Source: DASUVM01 sp963704675
GTDB lineage: Bacteria; Patescibacteriota; Saccharimonadia; Saccharimonadales; Saccharimonadaceae
Length of the DNA: 64,000 nt
Direction of reading: 5' to 3'
NCBI GenBank assembly: GCA_963704675.1
Contig: OY969928.1
Coordinates: forward strand, 496,001 to 560,000
The notes beneath the pieces are model-generated. The model was not told the origin of the DNA and ran no database searches. It saw only the letters and a list, made by a program, of their open reading frames with translations. This document shows, piece by piece, positions 15,695-23,264 of the stretch. Positions within the stretch are counted from its first letter, which is position 1. The number at the start of each line of letters is the position of its first letter. Both the position numbers and the translations under genes were made by a program.

Positions 15695-16828
15695 CTAGCC
15701 GCCAAAGTATATATAAATGAGCCCGCTTGCCGAAGTGCGCATTTCGCTATATTGGCCATCAACTGCGTAATTATACTGACTAACAGTGATCGTACCATCG
15801 CCATTGACACTTTCAACCCACATGGCATGACCATAATAACCTGCCATTGAAATGGCAACTGATTTTGCGCGCGGTGCTGTACCAGTGGGTATACCGTCGG
15901 CACGAGCACTCGACGGCCATTGGTTCGCGTTACCGCGCCCGCCCCAATAAGGCATGTTGCCGTAAGTTTGATGGACCTTCCAGGCAGTATAATCCACACA
16001 TTCGCGGTTATACATTCCCCACGGACTTACAAGGCTATCCTTCGGTGCACTGTGAAGATAATTTGGATAACCACCCCGGCCCGGATCACCAGCAATAATA
16101 CGGCCCCCGCCGAGGTTACGACGATTAAGCGAGGCCTGCTCTGCTTGAAGTCGGCTAATCTCTGATTTTTTACCTGCAATTTGTTGCTGGTAAACCGCTT
16201 CTTCGCCTCTTGTTTGCGCCAACAATGCCGCTTGCTGCGCCTGTTGAGCAGCAACCTGAGCTTTCATATTTTCATCATTCCTTATAAGTAGCTCAACATC
16301 GGCCTTACGTTTTTCGTTTTTGAGTTTCAGATCTTTTATCGTGTCGACCACTTCTTGAATGCGTTCACGAATTTTATTGCGATATTCTTGTTTATCAACA
16401 AAATCGCTAATGCTTTTGCTTGAAGCAACTTTTTCGAGGTTACTCACATCGCCTTCAATATACATCTGTTTTAAGTTTTGCTTTAGGGCTGTATTGCGTT
16501 GAGCAATATCTTTTTCAGCCTGCGCAATCTCGGCAATCAGCTTGTTGCGTTCTGCTTGATTAGCAGCAATTTTAGCTTGTAAATCGGCAATCTGTGCATT
16601 AAGCGTATTAACCGCCTCTTGCAACGTGTTGCCGTAAACATTAAGTTCGTTTGCGCGGCCTGCAAGCCCATTTGCTTCGTTTTGGAGTTGTTGAATTTGC
16701 TCGTCGTATTTATCAGCAAATACATGAGTAGAGTTCGTTGCTAATACTACCGCTGCTGCAACAAGTATAAATTGCGAGAATTTGACCCGTCGTGAAAAAA
16801 AAGAGTTGCGTGGTGGGTAATGCTTCAT
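15695..16828 (-). CDS. secreted coiled-coil CHAP peptidoglycan hydrolase (copy 2)
   Basis: 377 residues with the same layout as copy 1: a signal/anchor (about 14-38, ending THVFADKYDE), a coiled coil (about 38-230) and a CHAP domain. The catalytic Cys is in NRECVDYTAW and the His in YYGHAMWVESV. The CHAP domains of the two copies are close to each other, whereas the coiled coils diverge, which suggests different partners or activation. It lies directly downstream of ftsE and ftsX on the same strand. A CATAAT box 8 nt upstream of the ATG suggests a short or absent leader. Confidence 0.9.
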   Translation of the reverse strand: MKHYPPRNSFFSRRVKFSQFILVAAAVVLATNSTHVFADKYDEQIQQLQNEANGLAGRANELNVYGNTLQEAVNTLNAQIADLQAKIAANQAERNKLIAEIAQAEKDIAQRNTALKQNLKQMYIEGDVSNLEKVASSKSISDFVDKQEYRNKIRERIQEVVDTIKDLKLKNEKRKADVELLIRNDENMKAQVAAQQAQQAALLAQTRGEEAVYQQQIAGKKSEISRLQAEQASLNRRNLGGGRIIAGDPGRGGYPNYLHSAPKDSLVSPWGMYNRECVDYTAWKVHQTYGNMPYWGGRGNANQWPSSARADGIPTGTAPRAKSVAISMAGYYGHAMWVESVNGDGTITVSQYNYAVDGQYSEMRTSASGLIYIYFGG

Positions 16829-16912
16829 ACATAAGCATTATGAAACACTCGGTCTAGAACGTCAAATCTGATTAGTTAAGCTGTGGATGACTCCACAACG
16901 TACTGTGGAAAA

Positions 16913-17854
16913 CTAGCGATCTTTTAGGTAACGGCGAATGGCTAGGTACGAAGAGAAAACACCAATGAAAATTCCAATAAGCAGTAAGGTCGGAATAACT
17001 ATCGCTGGCCACTGTTGAAAGAGTGAAATGGTTGGCCCAACCACAATGTCTTGAGCAGCCACGCCTCTGAGCCATGTACCCGATTGCGTTAAAACAACCG
17101 CATAAACCAAAATCAATGAAATAATCGATGCGATTACTCCATATAAGGCCGCTTCAACAATAAATGGCCCCCGAATAAAACTAGGGTTTGCACCAATAAG
17201 CCGCATAATTTGGATTTCATCTTTACGATTATATATAGCCATACGAATAGTATTAAAGATGATCAATACAGAGATAACAACAAATATAACTGAGGCTATC
17301 AAGCTTGCCATTTCAAAAGTCCGCGACCAGTTGGCAATCTTATCAATCGCTTGGCGGCGTTCACCCGAATTTGAAACCGGTGCCGATTGCAAATTTTTAA
17401 ATTCGCTACGCTCAGCAACCGCGCTCACCTCTTGCAAGCGATTTGGATCGCTTGTTTTAACGCGAAAGCTTGCTGGGAAAGGATTTTCTTGTATCTCTTG
17501 TAGCGCCTGCAACTGTTCAAAGTCATTTTGATTCTGCTGTTCGAAAATATTTTTAGCTTCGTCTTTTGAAATATAGATAATATCCGTTACGATCGGAACC
17601 TCGCGAATCGCTTTTTCAAGTTTATGGCGTTGTTCGTCAGTAATAGTGTCTTTCAAAAAAATAGATACATCGATACGGCCTCTAATCTGGGTTATGGTAT
17701 CAGCAAAAATCATACGAAGGATAAAACTAGTGGTAATAATAAGCAGTGTTATCGTCATCACGATTGTTGCGGCGGTAGTCAGCCACGTATTGCGACGAAA
17801 ATTATCAAACCCGTATTGTAAAACACGTGATATCGTTACCCAACGCCGGTTCAC
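16913..17854 (-). CDS. ftsX: cell-division ABC-type membrane protein FtsX
   Basis: 313 residues with the FtsX layout: a cytosolic N-terminus, TM1 (about 26-48), a ~115-residue extracellular loop (IRGRIDVSIFLKDTITDEQ...), then three C-terminal helices (about 188-210, 232-255 and 282-305) with MRLIGANPSFIRGPFIVEAALYG. FtsEX transmits ATP hydrolysis across the membrane to coiled-coil hydrolases. The extracellular domain is the expected contact for the CHAP proteins encoded next. Its start overlaps the ftsE stop by 4 nt. Confidence 0.95.
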   Translation of the reverse strand: MNRRWVTISRVLQYGFDNFRRNTWLTTAATIVMTITLLIITTSFILRMIFADTITQIRGRIDVSIFLKDTITDEQRHKLEKAIREVPIVTDIIYISKDEAKNIFEQQNQNDFEQLQALQEIQENPFPASFRVKTSDPNRLQEVSAVAERSEFKNLQSAPVSNSGERRQAIDKIANWSRTFEMASLIASVIFVVISVLIIFNTIRMAIYNRKDEIQIMRLIGANPSFIRGPFIVEAALYGVIASIISLILVYAVVLTQSGTWLRGVAAQDIVVGPTISLFQQWPAIVIPTLLLIGIFIGVFSSYLAIRRYLKDR

Positions 17855-18546
17855 TGCTCTGCCCCTTGACGATAACTACCCTTCGCCTCATCGCTCACAA
17901 TTTTACCATGATCAATCACGATCACGCGACGTTTCAAAGCATTGACGATCTCTTGGTTATGAGTAGTCAGAAGTACCGTTGTACCATAACGGTTAATTTT
18001 TTCGAGTAGTCGCACGATATCCCAGCTGTGCTTTGGGTCTAAGTTACCAGTTGGTTCGTCAGCAATTAAAATCTTCGGTTGCCGAACAACTGCACGGGCG
18101 ATAGCCACGCGCTGCTTTTCACCACCTGAGAGCTGGCTCGGGAACTTATGTTCTTTGCCTTCAAGGCCAACCAATTCAATTACTTTAGGCACGGTGTTTT
18201 TGATTTCTCGATTACTCATGCCAACGATCTCCATAGCGAACGAAATATTTTCAAAAACAGTTCGATTTGGTAATAGTTTGAAATCTTGAAAAACAGTACC
18301 AATTTTGCGCCTAAGAAGTGGAATATGTTTGTCCTTAAGGGTATCGTAATCAATGCCGCCAACCACAATTTTGCCACTAGTTGGCTTTTCTTCACGAGTA
18401 AGAATTTTCAGCAACGTTGACTTACCGGCACCGCTGGTACCAACTAAAATAACGAACTCTTTTGGTTCAATATGAAGACTAACACGGTTGAGCGCCGGCT
18501 TCGCCTCTTTGCTATACACCTTAGTAACCCGATCTAACAAAATCAT
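17851..18546 (-). CDS. ftsE: cell-division ATP-binding protein FtsE
   Basis: 231 residues. It has Walker A (VGTSGAGKSTLLKIL, about 36-50), a Q-loop (TVFQDFKLLPN), the ABC signature (LSGGEKQRVAIARA), Walker B (ILIADEPTGNLD) and the switch His (LLTTHNQEIV). The first residues (MILLDRVTKVY) are standard for FtsE. It has its own leaderless promoter and starts the ftsE-ftsX unit that continues into the hydrolase genes. It drives conformational change in FtsX at the septum. Confidence 0.96.
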   Translation of the reverse strand: MILLDRVTKVYSKEAKPALNRVSLHIEPKEFVILVGTSGAGKSTLLKILTREEKPTSGKIVVGGIDYDTLKDKHIPLLRRKIGTVFQDFKLLPNRTVFENISFAMEIVGMSNREIKNTVPKVIELVGLEGKEHKFPSQLSGGEKQRVAIARAVVRQPKILIADEPTGNLDPKHSWDIVRLLEKINRYGTTVLLTTHNQEIVNALKRRVIVIDHGKIVSDEAKGSYRQGAEQ

Positions 18547-18553
18547 CAGAGCT

Positions 18554-18562
18554 ATTGTAGCA
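18554..18562 (-). promoter_or_regulatory. extended -10 promoter of ftsE
   Basis: TGCTACAAT reads on the minus strand, with 7 nt to the ATG at 18546. A leaderless ftsEX transcript is predicted. Confidence 0.65.
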
Positions 18563-18589
18563 GATTAATCATACTTTAAAAATGAAGCG

Positions 18590-18650
18590 CCTGGCCAGAC
18601 ACACCCGCACCTCGTTATAGTGCAGCCTCTTTTAGTTATATCTGGCCAGG
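18590..18650. repeat. 10-bp inverted repeat upstream of ftsE
   Basis: CCTGGCCAGA (18590-18599) and TCTGGCCAGG (18641-18650) are complementary, with 41 nt between them. Both contain the palindrome TGGCCA. The site lies between the end of the minus-strand orphan gene and the ftsE promoter, so it could be part of the orphan's transcript end or a binding site. Confidence 0.45.
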
Positions 18651-18656
18651 GCGATA

Positions 18657-19199
18657 TCAAGCGTTCGGAAGACGACAAACACCTTCTTCTCGCACTGCTC
18701 TGGCTATCTCAGGATATTCAATGAGATCATAGGAGTCACCAGTACCATCAGAATGCTGAGTACAGAACACATCCCATACACCTCGTCCCCTGATTGCACT
18801 CCCGTAGATATTCAAAGTCTTACCCTTCACATTGAGATGTATAGTTGCGTCGCTCAATAGGTGGTTAAATTTGATCTCTGCAATCATCTCCTCTTCGATG
18901 CCAACGCCCAGTAGTGAGATCTTCAACCAATACTCTTCACCTTCAACTTGCCTTTCAAAGCTCTGAGCCTGGCGGTTGATTTCTTTTAACCGTACGCTGG
19001 CCCAAAGTGTTGTCGCGGCAAGGCCAAGAATTATAATTGCCGAAATTATTTTGGAAACTTTGGCCGAGAATTTATTACCCAACCACTCACTTGTCCACAA
19101 CAAATAAAACAGCGCGCCTATTCCAACACATGTCATCCCAAGCACCCAAACCATTGGAGCGCTCACTGATCCTCCAAACACTCGAAGCCACTTTGGCAC
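18657..19199 (-). CDS. hypothetical protein with two membrane helices, 180 aa
   Basis: Two membrane helices (about 15-36 and 48-68) are followed by a ~110-residue soluble beta-rich domain (ATIHLNVKGKTLNIYGSAIRGRG) with two cysteines (VFCTQ and GVCRL) that could form a disulfide if outside. GTG start. No family recognised. It is encoded between prfB and ftsE on the same strand, but ftsE has its own promoter. Confidence 0.55.
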   Translation of the reverse strand: MPKWLRVFGGSVSAPMVWVLGMTCVGIGALFYLLWTSEWLGNKFSAKVSKIISAIIILGLAATTLWASVRLKEINRQAQSFERQVEGEEYWLKISLLGVGIEEEMIAEIKFNHLLSDATIHLNVKGKTLNIYGSAIRGRGVWDVFCTQHSDGTGDSYDLIEYPEIARAVREEGVCRLPNA

Positions 19200-19213
19200 A
19201 ATCGATTATTACA

Positions 19214-20296
19214 CTACCTAGAATAACCTTCAAGGTAGCTCACTATAAAACCTTCGAGTTTGCCATCAAGCACGGCCTGCGCATCATGTTCTTCATATTT
19301 CGTACGCGTATCTTTAACGAGCGTATATGGATGTAACACGTAATTGCGGATCTGGTTCCCCCAGGCCGCTTCTTTATTCGGGCCTTTAATTTCAGCCAGG
19401 CTGGCTGCATGTTGTTCAATTTGCAGTTGTGCTAACTTTGAACGCAAAATACCCATAGCCGTGGCCTTATTTTGTAGTTGTGAACGCTCATTTTGAATAG
19501 CCACTACAATACCCGTTGGCAGATGCGTAATACGAACAGCTGAATCAGTTGTATTGACACTTTGACCACCGTGGCCACTGGCACGATACACATCAATCTT
19601 TAAATCTTTGTCATCTATAACTACATCGTTAGGCGAGTCAATCTCAGGTAATACTTCAATCATTGCAAAGCTGGTTTGGCGCAAATTACCAGCACTGAAA
19701 GGGCTCAGGCGAACTAAACGATGTACGCCGTGTTCGCCCTGAAGCTTACCATAGGCATAGTTGCCTTTTATACTGAGAGTCGCACTTTTAATGCCCGCTT
19801 CTTCACCGGTTGACTGGTCAAGTAACTCGGCCTTCATGCTGTTCGCCTCTGCCCAACGGGTATACATTCGAAGCAGCATAGCTGTCCAATCCATCGCATC
19901 AACACCACCTGCACCAGCATGAAAGCTTAGAATAGCATCATGGTCATCATAGGGGCCATTAAAGAGTAGCTCGCGTTGTTGCTTTTGGTACATTTGTTCA
20001 GCCGCTTCAAGCTGATCGCTAAGTTCTTTCTCGAGGCTCACATCGCCAAGTTCAAGCAACTCAGCTATATCACTAACCTTTTTTTCAAGCTCGCGCCATG
20101 GCTGAATGCGTTCAATCAGGCGGGCCAGTTTTTGAGATTTCTCAGTTGCCTCGGCTGCGGCTGCCCATGCCTCGGGTCGGGCCAAATCAGTTTCAAGTAG
20201 GTTTTTATCGTGTTCGAGCTGATCAATTTTAAACCTAACTAATGCGGTATGTATATGTTTAGCTAATTGACTTGATCGTTTTTGTAATTCACTCAC
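19214..20296 (-). CDS. prfB: peptide chain release factor 2
   Basis: 360 residues. The tripeptide anticodon SPF is in RLVRLSPFSAGNLRQTSF, which marks RF2 (UAA/UGA), and the catalytic GGQ is in ASGHGGQSVNTTDSAVRITH. The reading frame is continuous: the programmed +1 frameshift with an internal UGA near codon 26, common in bacterial prfB, is absent. GTG start, 7 nt after an extended -10 box. Together with prfA (54699) this shows that UGA is a stop codon in this organism. Confidence 0.97.
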   Translation of the reverse strand: MSELQKRSSQLAKHIHTALVRFKIDQLEHDKNLLETDLARPEAWAAAAEATEKSQKLARLIERIQPWRELEKKVSDIAELLELGDVSLEKELSDQLEAAEQMYQKQQRELLFNGPYDDHDAILSFHAGAGGVDAMDWTAMLLRMYTRWAEANSMKAELLDQSTGEEAGIKSATLSIKGNYAYGKLQGEHGVHRLVRLSPFSAGNLRQTSFAMIEVLPEIDSPNDVVIDDKDLKIDVYRASGHGGQSVNTTDSAVRITHLPTGIVVAIQNERSQLQNKATAMGILRSKLAQLQIEQHAASLAEIKGPNKEAAWGNQIRNYVLHPYTLVKDTRTKYEEHDAQAVLDGKLEGFIVSYLEGYSR

Positions 20297-20303
20297 AAAT
20301 ACA

Positions 20304-20312
20304 ATCTTAGCA
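20304..20312 (-). promoter_or_regulatory. extended -10 promoter of prfB
   Basis: TGCTAAGAT reads on the minus strand, with 7 nt to the GTG at 20296. A leaderless message that begins with GTG is predicted. Confidence 0.55.
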
Positions 20313-20329
20313 GAACACTATATATACCA

Positions 20330-20663
20330 ACAGTGCGCTACCTAATAAAACACTGCTGTGGTGGTGGCGCTTGACTGGGGCTCTCTAACTGCCGTATCAC
20401 CCGATCGCGAGGCAGGATTGTGGCGCTCAGATGGCCACCAACAACATCAAAACGCCTGCACCTGCAGCTTAGCAAGTGGTGGCCCTTTCAAGTACAAGGC
20501 AACCGCCAGCCCGATGTGAAAACCATGCTCTCGATCTCACTTTATCAACAGCTTCGCGAATAGCGAAGACTAGTCTGTATCCCCGAGCTCGACATCTTCT
20601 AGTTCGCCTCGCACGTGGTAGTGTAGCGCTCAAGTGCTCCGCCGTGCGGGGTGCTTGAGTTTT
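20330..20663 (+). ncRNA. unidentified structured RNA candidate
   Basis: The 375-nt gap between prfB and murD has no plausible ORF but is GC-richer and full of complementary segments. GGCCACCA near 20430 can pair with TGGTGGCC near 20478 (8 bp), while an upstream TGGTGGC (about 20370) competes for the same strand. CTTCGC/GCGAAG forms a hairpin near 20555. A strong terminator closes it at 20629-20663 on the plus strand. I find neither the conserved RNase P core, nor tmRNA ends, nor the SRP RNA loop, so it is unassigned. The strand is inferred from the terminator. Confidence 0.4.
20629..20663 (+). terminator. intrinsic terminator of the candidate RNA
   Basis: A 14-bp stem (20629-20642 with 20646-20659, including three G-U pairs) with a 3-nt loop is followed by TTTT. 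No U-run follows on the minus strand, so the transcript it ends reads rightward. Confidence 0.6.
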
Positions 20664-20671
20664 AAAGCACT

Positions 20672-21955
20672 TTACAATCCTTGAACAGCGGCAATAAACT
20701 GATCACCCCGGTCTTTATAATTTTCAAACATACCGAAGCTGGCGCATGCTGGGCTTAAGATGGCAACATCACCTGGTTCTGCAACATCTGCCACTAATTG
20801 AACAAGTTCCTGCATACCTATATACGCGAGGTTTTCGTAATTCACAAAACCCACCGCATCAAGTGCTTCGGCAATTCTCGGTGCTTCATCGCCAATCAAT
20901 AGAACACGCCGCATATCAGCATTCGTCAACGCCGTCGCAAGATCACTGAAATCTACACCCTTTGAAGAACCACCGAGAATAAGCACTTTTGGCTGCTCGA
21001 AGGCTTTTATAGCAGCAATCGCTGAGCCCGGAGTGGTCGCAATGCTATCATCATAATATTTCACACCATGTTTTTCAGCTACAAATTTAAGACGATGCTC
21101 TAACCCGCTAAATTCTTTCAAAGCTTCAGCAATTGCCGTTGTATTTTGTGCATATTGCCACGCAGCGGTAATAGCTGCGCAGGCATTTAAAATATTATGA
21201 TGTCCGGGTAATAACAGATCGTTAACTGAACAAATTGAGTGTTCATCTATCACGAACCGGTCATTCTTTACATAGGCTGCAGGCGGCTTGCCATAGCCAA
21301 GTTTTGTCCCTTTTGAAAGCTTTGCGATTTTCGCTGAATGCTCGTCATCAGGTAAGAAAATAACTATATCATCTTTTTTTTGCCAACGGGTGATGTTAGC
21401 CTTTGCGCTTATATATTCATTAACGTTGCGGTGAACATCTAGGTGATCAGGTTCGATCATCAATACGACTGCAACATGAGGCGAAGTAGTCATGTCCCAT
21501 AGCTGAAAACTACTCAGTTCAAATACAACTACATCTGAAGGACGAATGTCTGGCAGAACGTCAAGTGCAGCCGTGCCTATATTACCAACTAGGTGTGCAC
21601 GAACCCCGGCACGAGTCAGCATTCCAAAAATATATGAACTTGTCGTGCCCTTACCTTTACTGCCCGTTACGCCGACAATATGTGCTGGGCAATCTTGAAA
21701 AAATAATTTAGTTGCAGATGTTAGCGCAGATTCAGTTATAACTCGGTCAGGATGAATGGCCGGCCCGCGCACAACAAGATCGAAGCCTTTTGCATGAAAT
21801 TGACCATTTTTGATATGTCTAAAATGAACATCAGCAGGTAATTTTTGCTCTACCTGGCTTTTTTCGTCGAAAACAGTAACAGTAGCATTTTTTTCACGAA
21901 AGTGCCGAAGCACAGCTTCGCCTTCAAGACCAAATCCAAGAATAGCTACTTTCAT
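20672..21955 (-). CDS. murD: UDP-N-acetylmuramoyl-alanine--D-glutamate ligase
   Basis: 427 residues. MurD adds D-Glu to UDP-MurNAc-L-Ala in cytosolic peptidoglycan precursor synthesis. The N-terminal Rossmann domain begins VAILGFGLEGEAVLRHF. The ATP loop is GVTGSKGKGTTSSYIF (about 94-109). The Mur ligase centre includes FELSSFQLWDM and MIEPDHLDVHRN. The C-terminal domain has LEHRLKFV, YDDSIATTPGSAIAA and LSPACASFGMFENYKDRGDQF. TATACT 6 nt before the ATG suggests a leaderless message. Confidence 0.96.
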   Translation of the reverse strand: MKVAILGFGLEGEAVLRHFREKNATVTVFDEKSQVEQKLPADVHFRHIKNGQFHAKGFDLVVRGPAIHPDRVITESALTSATKLFFQDCPAHIVGVTGSKGKGTTSSYIFGMLTRAGVRAHLVGNIGTAALDVLPDIRPSDVVVFELSSFQLWDMTTSPHVAVVLMIEPDHLDVHRNVNEYISAKANITRWQKKDDIVIFLPDDEHSAKIAKLSKGTKLGYGKPPAAYVKNDRFVIDEHSICSVNDLLLPGHHNILNACAAITAAWQYAQNTTAIAEALKEFSGLEHRLKFVAEKHGVKYYDDSIATTPGSAIAAIKAFEQPKVLILGGSSKGVDFSDLATALTNADMRRVLLIGDEAPRIAEALDAVGFVNYENLAYIGMQELVQLVADVAEPGDVAILSPACASFGMFENYKDRGDQFIAAVQGL

Positions 21956-21961
21956 AATTTT

Positions 21962-21967
21962 AGTATA
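21962..21967 (-). promoter_or_regulatory. -10 box of murD
   Basis: TATACT reads on the minus strand, 6 nt before the ATG at 21955. Confidence 0.5.
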
Positions 21968-21978
21968 ACCAAAGTTAG

Positions 21979-23259
21979 CTAATAAAGCACTGAGAGTTTA
22001 TCAGCTAAACGGCGCACCAGCTTGATATCACCCTTACCTATCGCACCGAGCACCCACTGTTTATCGGCCATAATATGACGAGCTATATCAACCATATGCG
22101 ATTTAGTAATAGCGTTAATATTCTTTTTAATAGCAGAGAAATCTTTGACAAAATCATCATAAAAATAACGCCCCGCATACCAACCGGCAATTTGATCAGC
22201 AGTTTGGTATCGCATTTGAATGCGACCGAGTGCATATTGTTTAGCAGCATCAAGCTCCTCGTTGCGTAACTTACCATCCAACACGGCCTTTATTTCAGAG
22301 ACAATGATGTCAAAGAGCGGCTCAATAGTTTCAATGTTTACTTCTGCGCTAAACTGCCAGCTTGTCATATTTTTTGCAAAATCAACGTCCGAGCCCATAC
22401 CATAAGCCAAGCCCTGTTGACGTGCCTTGCCTAAAATTCGCGAATAAAGTGTCCCTGTCAGGATATGATTAAGCATATCCATAGCACGATAGTCATCATC
22501 TCTCAACTCTTCTTGAATTGAAGTCGCCCAAGCAAATTGAATATTTTCAGCATCTTTGCGCCGAATAAAGAAAGGTTTGGCTCCATGAATTGTATCTTGC
22601 GGAAATTCAAGCCGATCGCCCGTTGGCAAATCCCACTTTTCAAAAAACTCTTTAATAGCAGCCCGACGTTCTTCACTAAGCGCGCCTGCAACAACAAAGC
22701 GCATATTTTTAAGCGTATGAGTTCGTGTGTAATGATCTTTGATATCTTTAAGCTTAATGTTTGCAACTGTAGCCAACGAATCGGCGAATTCTACGGTATC
22801 GATTCCTATTTCTCGTTCTAAGCGTGGCCACAAAATAACTCCATGGCGGTTAAGCATGCCAGTGAGCTCATTGCGAACATTGCCGCTCTCAGCTGCAAAT
22901 TCGTCTTGTTTAAAATGAGGCTTTGTCAGCGCTAGTTCGAGCATATTAAGTACGCGGTTCCATTCAAAATCAGCACACACCACTACGTAATTCATCGCAA
23001 CATCATAGGTACTGGCGTTAAAATATGCTCCGTTTTTACTTAGCTCTTCTTGAAAAGCATGGGCGCTTTTAAATTTATCATTTGCACCGAACGCCATATG
23101 CTCCATAATATGAGCGGTTTCGTTAATGTCTTTGCTTGCCGTATAACGATTACCGGCCCTAAAGTGTACTTGTGCGCTCAATGTCGTGGCGCTCGGCACG
23201 TCAACGAGTAACCCTTGGGCGCCATTTTTTAATTTTAATTCATGAATAGTGTGTTTCAT
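21979..23259 (-). CDS. M16 family zinc metallopeptidase
   Basis: 426 residues, an insulinase/processing-peptidase-type half-molecule. The inverted zinc motif HxxEH is present as HIMEH (about 48-52) and the third zinc ligand Glu lies further on in FAAESGNVRNEL. The C-terminal M16 domain (about 170-400) holds LAYGMGSDVDFAKN. No signal peptide, so it is probably cytosolic. One protein carries one catalytic and one non-catalytic lobe, as in the PqqL/YmxG group. It ends 23 nt before murD begins and starts 5 nt after secA. Confidence 0.9.
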   Translation of the reverse strand: MKHTIHELKLKNGAQGLLVDVPSATTLSAQVHFRAGNRYTASKDINETAHIMEHMAFGANDKFKSAHAFQEELSKNGAYFNASTYDVAMNYVVVCADFEWNRVLNMLELALTKPHFKQDEFAAESGNVRNELTGMLNRHGVILWPRLEREIGIDTVEFADSLATVANIKLKDIKDHYTRTHTLKNMRFVVAGALSEERRAAIKEFFEKWDLPTGDRLEFPQDTIHGAKPFFIRRKDAENIQFAWATSIQEELRDDDYRAMDMLNHILTGTLYSRILGKARQQGLAYGMGSDVDFAKNMTSWQFSAEVNIETIEPLFDIIVSEIKAVLDGKLRNEELDAAKQYALGRIQMRYQTADQIAGWYAGRYFYDDFVKDFSAIKKNINAITKSHMVDIARHIMADKQWVLGAIGKGDIKLVRRLADKLSVLY

Positions 23260-23264
23260 TGCGA

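Noticed and set aside
20330..20663. RNase P RNA, tmRNA or SRP RNA
   Set aside because: The conserved core sequences of these RNAs (the RNase P GAGGAAAGUCC-like strand, tmRNA 5'/3' ends, SRP GGAAGGAAGC-like loop) could not be found on either strand by eye, so no name was given.
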